From NCBI GenBank assembly GCA_037200005.1, contig JBBCGY010000001.1, positions 1,201,812 through 1,265,811 of the forward strand: a stretch of DNA of 64,000 nt, read 5' to 3'. This document shows positions 46,319 to 56,119 of this stretch, piece by piece. Each line of letters starts with the position of its first letter. Positions within the stretch are counted from its first letter, which is position 1. Source of the DNA: Alphaproteobacteria bacterium (GTDB lineage: Bacteria; Pseudomonadota; Alphaproteobacteria; UBA9219; RFNS01). The position numbers were made by a program, and so were the translations under genes. Below the pieces are notes generated by a model that was given only the letters and a program-made list of their open reading frames with translations, made no database searches and was not told the origin of the DNA.

Positions 46319-48429
46319 TCGAGACGACCGGAACCAATCTGGCCGTTGCCGGAGGTTCGGGCGGCGCGAATGACAATGTAAGCATGTGGCGTCGCGGCGA
46401 AGTATGGCTGGCGATAGCGCTCATCACCATTTTAAGCGTCCTGATGGTGCCGCTGCCGCCCGTGCTGGTGGATTTCGGCCTTGCTATCTCCATCACTTTC
46501 GCCGTCATCATCCTGATGATCGTTCTGTTTATCACCAAACCGCTCGATTTCAGCTCTTTTCCGACCGTCCTGCTGATCGCCACGCTGCTTAGGCTGTCTC
46601 TCAACCTGGGCACGACGCGCCTGGTTCTCTCTCACGGCAATGAAGGCACGGAAGCGGCGGGACAGGTCGTCAGCGCCTTCGCCAATTTCGTCATGGGCGG
46701 CGATTTCATCATCGGCGTCATCGTGTTCGCCATCATCACCATCGTGAACTTCGTCGTCATCACCAAGGGTTCGGGACGCATCGCCGAAGTCGCGGCGCGC
46801 TTCACTCTCGACGCGATGCCCGGCAAGCAAATGGCGATCGACGCCGATCTGTCCTCCGGCCTCATCGACGAAGCCACGGCGCGCGCAAGGCGCAAGGAGC
46901 TTGAAGACGAGAGCAGCTTCTTCGGCTCGATGGACGGCGCGGCGAAATTCGTGCGCGGCGACGCGGTCGCGGGCCTGATCATCACCTTCATCAACGGCAT
47001 CGGCGGCATCGCCATCGGCGCCATCCGCCACGACATGAAAGTTCTGGAAGCGGCGGATACCTATGTCCGCCTCACGGTCGGCGACGGCCTCGTTACGCAA
47101 ATTCCCGCGCTGCTCGTTTCCGTCGCCGCCGGTATGCTGGTCTCGAAGGCCGGCCAGACGGGCTCGACCGACAAGGCGCTGTTTACCCAGCTCGGCGGCT
47201 ATCCGGTCGCGCTCGGCCTGGCCTCCGGGATGCTTGCCATTCTGGCCGTGGTTCCGGGAATGCCCATATTTCCCTTCATGCTGCTCGCCGGCATTTCCGG
47301 ATACGGCGCTTATTATGGCGGCAAGAAACAGCGCGATACCGCCACCGCCAAGATCAAAGCCGACGCCGATAAAATCAAGGCCATACCCGTGGCCGAGGAG
47401 CCGATCACCAAGTCCCTGGCCATCGACATCGTGCGGCTCGAACTCGGCTATTCGCTGCTGGCGCTTATCAACAGCGACCAGGGGCATAAGCTGACCGAAC
47501 AGATCAAGGGACTGCGCAGGCAATTGGCCAGCGATATGGGATTCATCATGCCCGCCGTGCGCATCCAGGATAATCTGCAATTGCCGCCGAACAGCTATGT
47601 CATCCGCTTTAAGGAAATCGAGGCGGGACGCGGCGAATTGCGGCCCGGCATGCTACTGGTCATGGACCCGCGCGGCGACGCCATCGCCCTGCCCGGCGAA
47701 ATGACGACCGAGCCGGTCTTCGGGCTGCCCGCGATGTGGATCGATCAAACCTATCGCGAGGAGGCGCTGTTCAAAGGCTATTCGGCGGTCGATCCGCCGA
47801 CCGTCATCACCACGCATCTGACCGAACTGGTCAAGGACAACATGTCGGAAATGCTGTCCTACGCCGAGACGCAGAAGCTTCTCGACGAGCTCGGCAAGGA
47901 ACAGCAGAAACTGGTCGCCGACGTCATTCCCGCCCAGATCACCGTGACGGGGCTGCAGCGCGTGCTGCAAGGACTCCTCGCCGAGCGCATTTCGGTCCGC
48001 GATCTTTCGACCATCCTCGAAGGCATCGCCGAGGCCGCCAACGCGACGCGCAATCTGACCATGATCGGCGAGCATGTGCGGATGCGCCTCGCCCGGCAAA
48101 TCTCCGACCAGCATGCCAATGAGATGGGTTACATCCCCCTTCTCACTCTGTCGCCGGAATGGGAGCGGGATTATATTGAAGCCTTGGTCGGGCAGGGCGA
48201 CGAAAGGCAACTCGCGCTAGCCCCCAGCAAATTGCAGCAATTCATCCGCAGCGTCCGGGAAACCTATGATAGATTCGCGGCGATGGGCGAGCAGCCCGTC
48301 CTGCTGACCAGTCCGGCCATTCGCCCTTATGTGCGCTCGATCATCGAACGCTTCCGTTCCAACACGGTCGTGATGTCGCAGAACGAGATCCACCCGAAGG
48401 CCAAGATCAAGACATTGGGACAGATTTAG
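46315..48429 (+). CDS. flhA: Flagellar export gate protein FlhA
   Basis: FlhA forms the nonameric export gate ring. The 704-residue protein has eight N-terminal transmembrane helices (about 30-330) with LSLNLGTTRLVLSHGNEGTE, the conserved FHIPEP-type cytoplasmic loop (ARFTLDAMPGKQMAIDADLS), and a large cytoplasmic domain with LPAMWIDQTYREEA and a C-terminal ring region. ATG 46315 overlaps the flbD stop (ATGA). Confidence 0.96.
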   Translation: MIETTGTNLAVAGGSGGANDNVSMWRRGEVWLAIALITILSVLMVPLPPVLVDFGLAISITFAVIILMIVLFITKPLDFSSFPTVLLIATLLRLSLNLGTTRLVLSHGNEGTEAAGQVVSAFANFVMGGDFIIGVIVFAIITIVNFVVITKGSGRIAEVAARFTLDAMPGKQMAIDADLSSGLIDEATARARRKELEDESSFFGSMDGAAKFVRGDAVAGLIITFINGIGGIAIGAIRHDMKVLEAADTYVRLTVGDGLVTQIPALLVSVAAGMLVSKAGQTGSTDKALFTQLGGYPVALGLASGMLAILAVVPGMPIFPFMLLAGISGYGAYYGGKKQRDTATAKIKADADKIKAIPVAEEPITKSLAIDIVRLELGYSLLALINSDQGHKLTEQIKGLRRQLASDMGFIMPAVRIQDNLQLPPNSYVIRFKEIEAGRGELRPGMLLVMDPRGDAIALPGEMTTEPVFGLPAMWIDQTYREEALFKGYSAVDPPTVITTHLTELVKDNMSEMLSYAETQKLLDELGKEQQKLVADVIPAQITVTGLQRVLQGLLAERISVRDLSTILEGIAEAANATRNLTMIGEHVRMRLARQISDQHANEMGYIPLLTLSPEWERDYIEALVGQGDERQLALAPSKLQQFIRSVRETYDRFAAMGEQPVLLTSPAIRPYVRSIIERFRSNTVVMSQNEIHPKAKIKTLGQI

Positions 48430-48436
48430 GTAGCGC

Positions 48437-49417
48437 ATGCGTCTGAAATCCTTCCACGGCCCGACTATTGCCGACGCCATGCGCCAGGCGCGCCAGGCGC
48501 TGGGCGACGACGCCATTATCGTGGCGACGCGGGAAGACGACATGGGCGGCGTGCGCGTCACGGCCGCTCTCGACGACGCGCCCGCCATGCCGTCCGCCAA
48601 GCCCGCCGCGGAATCTCAAGATATTATCGAGCCGATCACCGACGCGCTGTACCGCCACGGCGTCCATGCCGCGCTGGCCGAAAAACTTATCTCCAGCGCG
48701 ATCAATTTCGCCGAAGAAGACGCGGTGATCGCCCTGGCCGCCGGATTCGACGCGCATATGAAGTTCAGGCCGCTTGACGATGTCCCGGCCAGGCCGCTGG
48801 TGCTGGTGGGACCGCCGGGCGCGGGCAAGACCTTGGCCATCGCGAAACTGGCGACCGAAGCGAAGATGAAGAAACGCCCGGTGACGGTCATTACCACCGA
48901 TCTTTCGCGCGCCGGGGGAATCGAGCAGCTGGCAGCTTTCACCAACCTGCTCAAAGTGAGACTGCTGGAAATCGAGGAGCCGCAAGCGGTGCGCGACACG
49001 ATGATCGAGCTTTCCGCCGGCAGCACGGTCTTGATCGATACCGCCGGACGCAATCCCTATGACGAGAGCGAACGGCACGAATTCCTGCAAATGATCGGCG
49101 ATGCGGTCTGCGATATCGCGCTGGTGCTGCCCTGCGGCTATGACAGCGAAGACGGCACCGCGCTCGCCAAGGCATTCCGCAGCCTCGGCGCGGCGCGCCT
49201 GCTGCTCACGCGCGGCGATGTGGCGCGCCGGCTCGGCACCATGCTCAATATCGCGCATGAAAGCGGGCTGCCGCTCGCCAATATCAGCCGCTCGCCCAAA
49301 GTCGCGGAGCCGCTCGCGCCGCTCAACCCCATTATCGTGGCGCAAACGCTGCTGACGCCGTTGCAGCGCGATGAAACCGCGCGTCCCCTTCTGCCGCAAA
49401 CCGGCACTCATGCGTAA
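48437..49417 (+). CDS. flhF: Flagellar placement GTPase FlhF
   Basis: FlhF is an SRP-type GTPase that sets the polar site of flagellum assembly. The 326-residue protein has an N-terminal basic segment (MRLKSFHGPTIADAMRQARQ), an N domain, and a G domain with G1 LVGPPGAGKTLAIAKLA, DLSRAGG (G2 region) and G3 DTAGRNP. The G4 base-specificity position reads TRGD rather than TKLD, a departure from the consensus. It is 7 nt behind flhA and 12 nt before flhG. Confidence 0.88.
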   Translation: MRLKSFHGPTIADAMRQARQALGDDAIIVATREDDMGGVRVTAALDDAPAMPSAKPAAESQDIIEPITDALYRHGVHAALAEKLISSAINFAEEDAVIALAAGFDAHMKFRPLDDVPARPLVLVGPPGAGKTLAIAKLATEAKMKKRPVTVITTDLSRAGGIEQLAAFTNLLKVRLLEIEEPQAVRDTMIELSAGSTVLIDTAGRNPYDESERHEFLQMIGDAVCDIALVLPCGYDSEDGTALAKAFRSLGAARLLLTRGDVARRLGTMLNIAHESGLPLANISRSPKVAEPLAPLNPIIVAQTLLTPLQRDETARPLLPQTGTHA

Positions 49418-49429
49418 AGAGAGGTTCCG

Positions 49430-50218
49430 ATGACCGATCCTATCCCCCTGAACGCCGGAGCGCCCGCCGCGCTGCGCGTGCCGAACCTTTACGCCGTCGC
49501 CAGCGGCAAGGGCGGCGTCGGCAAGACCTGGTTCTCGATCAGCCTGTGCCACGCGCTCGCCGCTCGCGGCAAAAAAGTTTTGCTGTTCGACGGCGATCTC
49601 GGCCTCGCCAATATCGATATCCAGCTCGGCCTCACCCCCGCGCAAGACCTCGGCGCTGTCATCGACGGCAGGGTCACGCTGGCGGGCGCGATCACGCCCT
49701 ATGCCGAAGGGAAATTCGACGTGCTGGCGGGCCGCTCCGGCTCCGGCAATCTTGCCTCGCTGCCGACGCAGAAACTGAACGATTTGCGCGCCGATCTCAT
49801 CGCGCTCGCCAGGAATTACGATCATGTGGTGGTCGATCTTGGCGCGGGCGTCGACCGTTCGGTGCGATATATGGCCGGGCCCGCCGCGATCGGATTCGTC
49901 GTCGTCAATGACGAGCCGACGTCGCTCACGGATGCCTATGCCTTCATCAAGCTGGTGCGCGCCGCCAACCCGCAAGCCGACCTTCGGATCACGGTCAATA
50001 TGGCCGCGAACCAGGCCGATGGGACGAGAACCTACGAAACCATCAAGAAAGCCTGCGAAAACTTCCTGCATTACGCGCCGCCGCTCGCGGGCATCATCCG
50101 TCGCGATAACAAGGTGCGCGAGGCCATCCGCGCCCAGACCTCCATATTCGTGCGTTCGCCCGAAGCCGAAGCGGCGACCGATGTGACCGCTCTGGTCAAT
50201 CAGGCGTTCGGGAAGTAA
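49430..50218 (+). CDS. flhG: MinD-type ATPase FlhG (FleN)
   Basis: FlhG is a MinD-like ATPase that limits polar flagella to the right number with FlhF. The 262-residue protein has the deviant Walker A ASGKGGVGKTWFSISL, VLLFDGDLGLANIDIQLGL, and VVDLGAGVDRSVRYMAGP. The C-terminal region lacks an obvious membrane-targeting amphipathic helix, although it ends in a helix (TALVNQAFGK). It is the last gene of the fliF operon before a gap with an inverted repeat. Confidence 0.88.
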   Translation: MTDPIPLNAGAPAALRVPNLYAVASGKGGVGKTWFSISLCHALAARGKKVLLFDGDLGLANIDIQLGLTPAQDLGAVIDGRVTLAGAITPYAEGKFDVLAGRSGSGNLASLPTQKLNDLRADLIALARNYDHVVVDLGAGVDRSVRYMAGPAAIGFVVVNDEPTSLTDAYAFIKLVRAANPQADLRITVNMAANQADGTRTYETIKKACENFLHYAPPLAGIIRRDNKVREAIRAQTSIFVRSPEAEAATDVTALVNQAFGK

Positions 50219-50287
50219 AATGCCCGTCTTGCAATAGACTTGCCTATTGTCTTACTTATTCAAAGACTTCCGCAGAAAGGTTCGGAC

Positions 50288-51166
50288 ATGAAGAATATCG
50301 TCATAACCGCAATCGTTGCCGCCATTGTTTCGCTTGCAGTTAGTTTTTATCATCCCGGCACCGAACCTGCCGCGCCATCATCCCCGGCAGCCAAATTAAC
50401 CGCCTATGAACGTGTATTGAAAACCGGCGTTCTGCGTTGCGCTTACGCATCTTATGAACCGATGCTGATCATCGACCCGAACACGCGCCAATTCTCCGGC
50501 ATATTCTATGATCTGCTCAATGAGATCAGCAGCCGCCTGAATCTCAAAGTCGAATGGGTGGAGGAAGTCGGTTATGGCAACATCAATGCCGGTTTCGTTA
50601 CCGGACGCTATGACGCCTTTTGCGCCGGACTATGGCCATCGGGAAACCGGGCAAGAAACACCGTTTTCTCACTGCCCCTTTTCTATGATCCAATCAGCGT
50701 ATGGGTACGGGGCGATGATGCGCGCTTTGACGGCAATGTTTCGGCTCTCAACGATCCGGCCTACAAAATTGCCGTCACCGACGGCGACGCGACCGTTACA
50801 ATGGCAAACGCCATGTTCCCGCAAGCGGGGAGGATCAATATGACACAAAATAATTCCATCGCCGACGAGATCAACCAGGTTACCACGGGCAAAGCTGACG
50901 CTATGTTCAGGGACTATTTGCTGGCAGCCAGCTATCTTGCGAGCAATCCAGGGAAGCTCAAGGACATATCGCCGGAAGCGCCATTATTGAACTATCCGCT
51001 TACGATCGGCTTCAACGACCATGAGCTTGAGCTTAAGAAAATGATCGATACGGTTATCAGCGAAATCAGCAGCGACGGCACTGTTGCCCGCATCGTCAAG
51101 AAACATCTCGGCGATAAATCCAACATGCTGTTCCAAACAAAGACCACCTATGAATCGTTTCAATGA
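50288..51166 (+). CDS. Amino-acid-type periplasmic solute-binding protein, orphan
   Basis: The 292-residue protein has an uncleaved-type signal anchor or signal peptide (ITAIVAAIVSLAVSFY) and a family 3 solute-binding fold: VLKTGVLRCAYASYEPMLII, FSGIFYDLLNEISSRLNL, RYDAFCAGLWPS, and IAVTDGDATVTMANAMFP. No ABC permease or ATPase gene is nearby. ATG 50288 has AAAGG upstream; a longer frame from 50240 is unlikely. The gap before it holds the inverted repeat CAATAG-N6-CTATTG (50232-50249). Confidence 0.75.
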   Translation: MKNIVITAIVAAIVSLAVSFYHPGTEPAAPSSPAAKLTAYERVLKTGVLRCAYASYEPMLIIDPNTRQFSGIFYDLLNEISSRLNLKVEWVEEVGYGNINAGFVTGRYDAFCAGLWPSGNRARNTVFSLPLFYDPISVWVRGDDARFDGNVSALNDPAYKIAVTDGDATVTMANAMFPQAGRINMTQNNSIADEINQVTTGKADAMFRDYLLAASYLASNPGKLKDISPEAPLLNYPLTIGFNDHELELKKMIDTVISEISSDGTVARIVKKHLGDKSNMLFQTKTTYESFQ

Positions 51167-51210
51167 CGCTGGAATTATCCTTGAAGCGATGAATACGAGA
51201 CGGAGCAATA

Positions 51211-51237
51211 ATGCCGTTTAAATGGGCCGGACTCTAA
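51211..51237 (+). CDS. Possible leader peptide before fliK
   Basis: This 8-codon frame (MPFKWAGL) has a good GGAG Shine-Dalgarno five bases upstream, and its TAA overlaps the fliK start as TAATG. It may serve as a translational coupler for fliK, which itself lacks a strong ribosome site. It may also be chance. Confidence 0.3.
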   Translation: MPFKWAGL

Positions 51238-52769
51238 TGGCAGACGCAATCCCACCGGTGCCAATCACCCCCCCGACGGCGCAGCCCGTTCCGGCGGCCA
51301 TTCCTCCCGCGCTGCCGGTGCAGATCATCGACCTGCCCGCGCCGTTGCAGACACTGGCCCAGCCGGCGGTTCTGGAAGGGCAGTTGCAGCTGGTGGCGCG
51401 CAACACCATGGCGCTGGATACGCCTCTCGGCCTCATTTCATTCAGTCTGCCCTCGCTGCGCGCCAATCCGCAGATGGCGCAATTGCTGATATCTTATATC
51501 AGCGACGGCGCGCCGCTCCAACTGCAGCTCAACCCGGCAAGCGGCGGCCCGACCGCCAATCTGCTATTTCAGCCGGTAACCGCCGCAGCGGCGGGTCAAT
51601 CTCCGGCAGCGCAAGGCGCGATGCGCGGCAGCATCGAGGGCACGACCTTGCAAGCGGTGGTTCTGCCCGCAAATCCTTCTGCCAATCCGGCCAGGCCAAA
51701 TCCATCTTCCTCCATGCCGTCGGTCATGAACGACATCAAGGACAGCATGCTGCGCCAGGCGGTAAAACTCAGCCAGCAATTCCTGCAGGCCGTGACCGGC
51801 AACCAGGCGGACGCGCCGAAACCGCCGGGCGGCGCTCAAACTTCTGCCGCGCCCGTGCAGAATTCCGGGCCGACTCTGCCGCAGCTTAATCAGGGACAAT
51901 TGCTGAACCTGAAGATTCAGCATGTCGTTCAGCCCCGGCAGCCTCTGCCGGAATTGGCCGAAGGCGAATTCGCCGCCGTCGTCGGCAGCAGTCCTCTGGG
52001 ACAGCCCATAGCCACCGCCGGAAATACCTCCATCCTGCTGAAAACCAATGCCGCCTTGACGCCCGGCAGCACGCTGATCCTGAAACTCATGTCCGGCCGC
52101 GAGGACGCGCCCATCGCCGATCCCGCGGCGCAATCATGGCCCGCGCTCCGGCAATTGCTGGCGCAAGGTTTCGATCCGGTCGCGCAGCAGAATTTCCTCA
52201 GCCAGCGCATGCCGCAAATGAACCAGGCCCTGCCGGGCGCGATGCTGTTTCTGATGTCGGCGCTGAATCAGGGCGAATTGCGGCAATGGCTTGGCGACAA
52301 AACCATCGGGGCGCTGGAAAAGGCGGGCAAGAAGGCACTGCTCGACGAACTCCAGAATGAATTGCGCCGAGGCGCGGAAACCACGACCGACCCGACGGTA
52401 GGAAACTGGCGGGTTTATCATCTGCCGTGGCAGGACCAAGGGCAGCTTACGCAAATGCATATCTATGTGCATCACAATGACGAGCGGCAGCAGGACCAGC
52501 AGGAGAAAGACGAGAAACAAACGCGCTTCGTCATCGACGTGACTTTCACCCGGCTCGGCGTGCTTCAACTCGATGGATTCGTCCAGCAGAAAAAGTTCGA
52601 TCTAATGCTGCGCAGCGAGCAGCCGCTGGAGCAGACGCTGCGCCATGAGCTTCAGGCCGCGTTCGCCAACACGCTCAGTGCGACAGGCTATACGGGCACG
52701 CTGCTGTTTCAGCAAGGTTCGCAGAACTGGCTGCGGCTGGGAAGGCAAGGAACGGGGCTACGAGTTTAG
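51237..52769 (+). CDS. fliK: Flagellar hook-length control protein FliK
   Basis: FliK is exported as a ruler during hook assembly and then switches export specificity. The 510-residue protein has a long Pro/Ala/Gln-rich N-terminal ruler region and a conserved C-terminal Flg_hook domain: WRVYHLPWQDQGQLTQMHIY, RFVIDVTFTRLGVLQLDGFV, and LLFQQGSQNWLRL. The start is uncertain; ATG 51237 is coupled to the leader, and ATG 51222 adds five residues. The stop lies two bases from the convergent fliJ. Confidence 0.83.
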   Translation: MADAIPPVPITPPTAQPVPAAIPPALPVQIIDLPAPLQTLAQPAVLEGQLQLVARNTMALDTPLGLISFSLPSLRANPQMAQLLISYISDGAPLQLQLNPASGGPTANLLFQPVTAAAAGQSPAAQGAMRGSIEGTTLQAVVLPANPSANPARPNPSSSMPSVMNDIKDSMLRQAVKLSQQFLQAVTGNQADAPKPPGGAQTSAAPVQNSGPTLPQLNQGQLLNLKIQHVVQPRQPLPELAEGEFAAVVGSSPLGQPIATAGNTSILLKTNAALTPGSTLILKLMSGREDAPIADPAAQSWPALRQLLAQGFDPVAQQNFLSQRMPQMNQALPGAMLFLMSALNQGELRQWLGDKTIGALEKAGKKALLDELQNELRRGAETTTDPTVGNWRVYHLPWQDQGQLTQMHIYVHHNDERQQDQQEKDEKQTRFVIDVTFTRLGVLQLDGFVQQKKFDLMLRSEQPLEQTLRHELQAAFANTLSATGYTGTLLFQQGSQNWLRLGRQGTGLRV

Positions 52770-52771
52770 GT

Positions 52772-53197
52772 TTACTCCTCCCGCTTCCTCCGCTGGTGCC
52801 CCTGCGCGGCGGTTTCGTCGAGTTCCATTTGTTCCTGGCGGTTTTCCTCGGCGAGCGCGGCGGCTTCGCGCTGCTCGCTGATGATCTCGTAGCGTTTTTG
52901 CGCCTCGAACAGTTCCGCCAGCTTCTCGCGGGCTTTTTCGACTTCTTCGACCGCCTGCTGTTTCGCCGCCATCAAGCGTTCCAGCCTCGCCTTGACCGTC
53001 ATGATGAACAGCGAGAATGTCTGCCGCGCGACCGGCTCGGCGTCGCGCACGACGCCCTCCTCCCTCGCCTGCGCGACGGTCAGTTCCACGATCTCATGAT
53101 CGATGCGGTCGAGAATGTTTTGCAAATCCGTCAGCATCCGCCGTTGTTCGTCCACCAGCGATTTTTGCAGCTTGATGAGCGTGCCGAGGGTCTTCAT
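52772..53197 (-). CDS. fliJ: Flagellar export chaperone FliJ
   Basis: FliJ is a coiled-coil stalk of the FliI ATPase and an escort for export chaperones. The 141-residue protein is nearly all heptad-type helix, starting with [19 protein letters not shown] and ending with a charged tail. Its ATG overlaps the fliI stop (ATGA), so fliI and fliJ are translated together. An ATG six bases upstream is less likely. Confidence 0.85.
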   Translation of the reverse strand: MKTLGTLIKLQKSLVDEQRRMLTDLQNILDRIDHEIVELTVAQAREEGVVRDAEPVARQTFSLFIMTVKARLERLMAAKQQAVEEVEKAREKLAELFEAQKRYEIISEQREAAALAEENRQEQMELDETAAQGHQRRKREE

Positions 53198-54528
53198 GGC
53201 CATTGCAGATTAAAAATCTTCGCCAGCCCGGCATAACCGGAGGCCAGGTCGGCGCGCTCGTCGATTCGCTGGTGAATGAATTCTTCAAGCTGCGGATAAA
53301 CGTCGATGGCGGCGTCGGTGTCGGTGTCCGAGCCGCGGCGGTAAGCGCCGAGGCGGATGAGCTCCGCCATGTTCTCGTAATTCGCCAGGCTACGCCGCGC
53401 CCGGTTCACGATCTGGTTTTCCGCCGCGCTGTTGCAGTTCGGCATGGTGCGCGAGATGCTGCGCAGCACATTGATGGCGGGATAGCGCCCACGTTCAGCA
53501 ATGGCGCGGTCGAGAACGATATGCCCGTCCAGAATGCCGCGCACCGCGTCGGCAATCGGCTCGTTATGATCGTCGCCGTCGACCAGCACGGTGAACAGGC
53601 CGGTGATCGACCCCTGCCCCGTCGTGCCCGGCCCGGCGCGCTCCAGCAGCTTCGGCAGTTCGGCGAACACGGTAGGCGGATAGCCTTTGGTGGTCGGCGG
53701 CTCGCCCGCCGACAGGCCGATTTCCCGCTGCGACATGGCAAAGCGCGTCACGCTGTCCATCAGGCACAGCACGGATTTTCCCCGATCGCGGAAATATTCC
53801 GAGACCGCGAGCGTCATATAGGCCGCCTGCCGCCTGAGCAGCGCGGCTTCATCGGACGTCGCGACGATCACCACGCTGCGCGCCAGGCCTTCCACGCCGA
53901 GATCGTCATGGATGAATTCCTGAACCTCGCGTCCGCGCTCGCCGATCAGGCCGATGACGGAAATATCGGCGGACGTATAACGGGCGATCATCGACAGCAA
54001 ACTGGATTTTCCGACGCCCGACCCGGCGAAAATTCCCATGCGCTGGCCCTGGCAGCAGGTCAGGAACGTGTTGAGCGCGCGCACGCCGAGGTCGAGCTTG
54101 CCGCCCACCCGCTGCCGCGCATTGGCGGGCGGCGGGGTGTTGCGGATCGGCATGGCGATCTGCCCCTGAGGCAGCGGCCCCTTGCCGTCGATAGGCTCGC
54201 CCAGCGCGTTGATGACGCGCCCCAGCCATGCATCGGTCGGTGAAATCGTCGGCTGGCTTTCCGCCACTTCGGTTTTGCAGCCGAGGCCGATGCCATCAAT
54301 CGTGCCGAAGGGGAGCAGCAGCACCCGGTCATCGCGGAAGCCGACCACTTCGGCCAGCACGCGGCGTCCGCCGCGCGCGCTGATCACGCAGCGCCCGCCG
54401 ACGGCGACGTAATGCTCAAGCCCCGCAGCTTCGATCAAAAGACCCTGCACGGCGGCAACGCGGCCATAGACTCGGTGAGTCGGAATGGTTTCCAGACGGG
54501 CAATCAGGCGTTGGGCTTCGGTAATCAT
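53194..54528 (-). CDS. fliI: Flagellum-specific ATP synthase FliI
   Basis: FliI is the F1-beta-like ATPase that energises flagellar export. The 444-residue protein has the N-terminal barrel domain, Walker [20 protein letters not shown], the segment [20 protein letters not shown], Walker [14 protein letters not shown] and [20 protein letters not shown], all diagnostic. It starts divergently to ctrA across a 178-bp gap. Confidence 0.96.
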   Translation of the reverse strand: MITEAQRLIARLETIPTHRVYGRVAAVQGLLIEAAGLEHYVAVGGRCVISARGGRRVLAEVVGFRDDRVLLLPFGTIDGIGLGCKTEVAESQPTISPTDAWLGRVINALGEPIDGKGPLPQGQIAMPIRNTPPPANARQRVGGKLDLGVRALNTFLTCCQGQRMGIFAGSGVGKSSLLSMIARYTSADISVIGLIGERGREVQEFIHDDLGVEGLARSVVIVATSDEAALLRRQAAYMTLAVSEYFRDRGKSVLCLMDSVTRFAMSQREIGLSAGEPPTTKGYPPTVFAELPKLLERAGPGTTGQGSITGLFTVLVDGDDHNEPIADAVRGILDGHIVLDRAIAERGRYPAINVLRSISRTMPNCNSAAENQIVNRARRSLANYENMAELIRLGAYRRGSDTDTDAAIDVYPQLEEFIHQRIDERADLASGYAGLAKIFNLQWP

Positions 54529-54706
54529 AAAAGATTCAGTTCCATGGCTAAGGCACTGAATTCTGCGACTAAAATGGTTACCAAATCATCATCATTTCCG
54601 GAAATGTTAACGGTCTTTAGAATTTGTTAATCTTTTTCGTTAATTTTATAATTGATTAATACTGACAGCGTGAGTTTAATTTCTTTAATCAGATACGAGG
54701 CATGTC
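54529..54706. promoter_or_regulatory. Divergent fliI-ctrA promoter region
   Basis: This 178-bp AT-rich gap has a TTAA-N9-TTAA element at 54627-54643, the same spacing as in the fliF promoter (41124-41140), plus several further TTAA tetramers (54606, 54676, 54685). One GANTC site (GATTC, 54533-54537) lies at the fliI side. No perfect TTAA-N7-TTAA box was found. CtrA controls its own gene and flagellar genes in relatives. Confidence 0.45.
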
Positions 54707-55438
54707 ATGCGCGTTCTACTCGTTGAAGACGATACCTCTGTCGCCAAGAGCATCGAACTGATGCTCCAGGCCGAAGGCTTCATTGTCGATATTACCGATC
54801 TCGGCGAAGACGGCCTCGAAATCGGCAAGATCTACGATTACGACATCATCATCCTCGACCTCATGCTGCCTGACATCGACGGCTATGAAGTCTTGCGCCG
54901 GCTGCGCTCGGCGCGGGTATCGACGCCGATTCTGATTTTATCGGGCCTTACCGAACTCGACAACAAGATCAAAGGCCTTGGCGTCGGCGCGGACGATTAC
55001 CTCACCAAGCCGTTCGACCGGCGCGAACTGGTGGCGCGCATCCACGCCATCATCCGCCGCAGCAAGGGGCATTCCGACAGCGTCATCCGCACCGGCCGCC
55101 TGACGGTCAATCTCGACACCCGCACGGTGGAAGTCGATAGCGCGCCGCTGCATCTCACCGGCAAGGAATATGGCATCCTCGAACTGCTGTCGCTGCGCAA
55201 GGGCACGACGCTGACCAAGGAAATGTTCCTGAACCACCTTTATGGCGGCATGGACGAGCCTGAGCTCAAGATCATCGACGTCTTCGTCTGCAAGCTGCGC
55301 AAGAAGCTCGCGACCGCCACCAGCGGCGACAACTACATCGAAACGGTCTGGGGACGCGGCTATGTGCTGCGCGATCCGGCCAGCGCCGAAGCCGCCAAGC
55401 CGGGCGCGGCCAAAGCGGCGGGCGCGGCGACGGCTTAG
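54707..55438 (+). CDS. ctrA: Cell-cycle response regulator CtrA
   Basis: CtrA is the OmpR-type master regulator of motility and cell-cycle genes in alphaproteobacteria. The 243-residue protein has an intact receiver (acidic pair VEDDT, phospho-acceptor Asp 51 in [12 protein letters not shown], Lys in LTKPF) and a winged-helix DNA-binding domain ([33 protein letters not shown]). The C-terminal tail is a short Ala/Lys-rich extension. An AT-rich promoter with TTAA tetramers precedes it. Confidence 0.97.
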   Translation: MRVLLVEDDTSVAKSIELMLQAEGFIVDITDLGEDGLEIGKIYDYDIIILDLMLPDIDGYEVLRRLRSARVSTPILILSGLTELDNKIKGLGVGADDYLTKPFDRRELVARIHAIIRRSKGHSDSVIRTGRLTVNLDTRTVEVDSAPLHLTGKEYGILELLSLRKGTTLTKEMFLNHLYGGMDEPELKIIDVFVCKLRKKLATATSGDNYIETVWGRGYVLRDPASAEAAKPGAAKAAGAATA

Positions 55439-55466
55439 ACGGACTGCTCCGAAGCCGAAATGCGGT

Positions 55467-55988
55467 TTATTGCGCAGTAAGCTGCAACAGGCTTTCCGTG
55501 ACCCGCGACAGTGCGAGAGGCCGACGCGAATTCTGGAGTCCTTTGTCGATAGCTTTCTCCAGCGACTGACACCAATTCGGCCATGTCCTTGCCGCAACTT
55601 CCTTCGCAACGGTTCGCATGGCCTTCGCAAAATCGGGACGGTGCTCGACAATCACTCTCGCCGTATTCAGCGCCACCATGCATGAGTCTTTCTGCATACC
55701 TGAGGCGGCCCCCATTGCAACGCCTACCGCCATTTCGTTATCCAGAAGATCGGGCCGCGCCTCGGCGATCACATCCAGAGTCCGATACGCTGCCTGCCGC
55801 ACGCTGGGAGTGTTTCCCCTGTTAGCGGTGTCCACGATCCTCTCGGTCAACGCAGGATCACCAAGTTCGGGATGTGTAGGAAGAGCCCCCCTATATGCCT
55901 CAAGAAACGCCTTATAATCCGCATTACTATTGCTCGCGGCTTCGTAGGCGGCGGCAATGAACGATGGTACAAGATTGGCCTGCGTCAT
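55467..55988 (-). CDS. Hypothetical helical protein
   Basis: The 173-residue soluble protein is almost all helical and resembles a HEAT-type repeat (ERIVDTANRGNTPSVRQAAY, TLDVIAEARPDLLDNEMAVG). I recognise no family. ATG 55988 has GGAG seven bases upstream; an ATG two codons earlier is too close to that site. It converges with ctrA and lies downstream of cheR on the same strand, separated by 130 bp. Confidence 0.6.
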   Translation of the reverse strand: MTQANLVPSFIAAAYEAASNSNADYKAFLEAYRGALPTHPELGDPALTERIVDTANRGNTPSVRQAAYRTLDVIAEARPDLLDNEMAVGVAMGAASGMQKDSCMVALNTARVIVEHRPDFAKAMRTVAKEVAARTWPNWCQSLEKAIDKGLQNSRRPLALSRVTESLLQLTAQ

Positions 55989-56119
55989 AACCATTCTCCT
56001 TGATGTTATTTGGGATCAAAAAACCGCTATGACTATAGCCACGCGCATCGTCGGGCCGCAAGCGTCGCAGCCGGTTTTATTTATGGTTAATGGGGATGAT
56101 AAGCAGAACGGCGGGGCTT

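Noticed and set aside
48407-50071. A 554-codon minus-strand frame across flhF and flhG
   Set aside because: It spans two well-supported genes on the opposite strand and shows no domain pattern.
54676-54688. TTAA-N5-TTAA as a CtrA box in the ctrA promoter
   Set aside because: Spacing of five is wrong for CtrA, and such tetramer pairs are expected by chance in this AT-rich gap.
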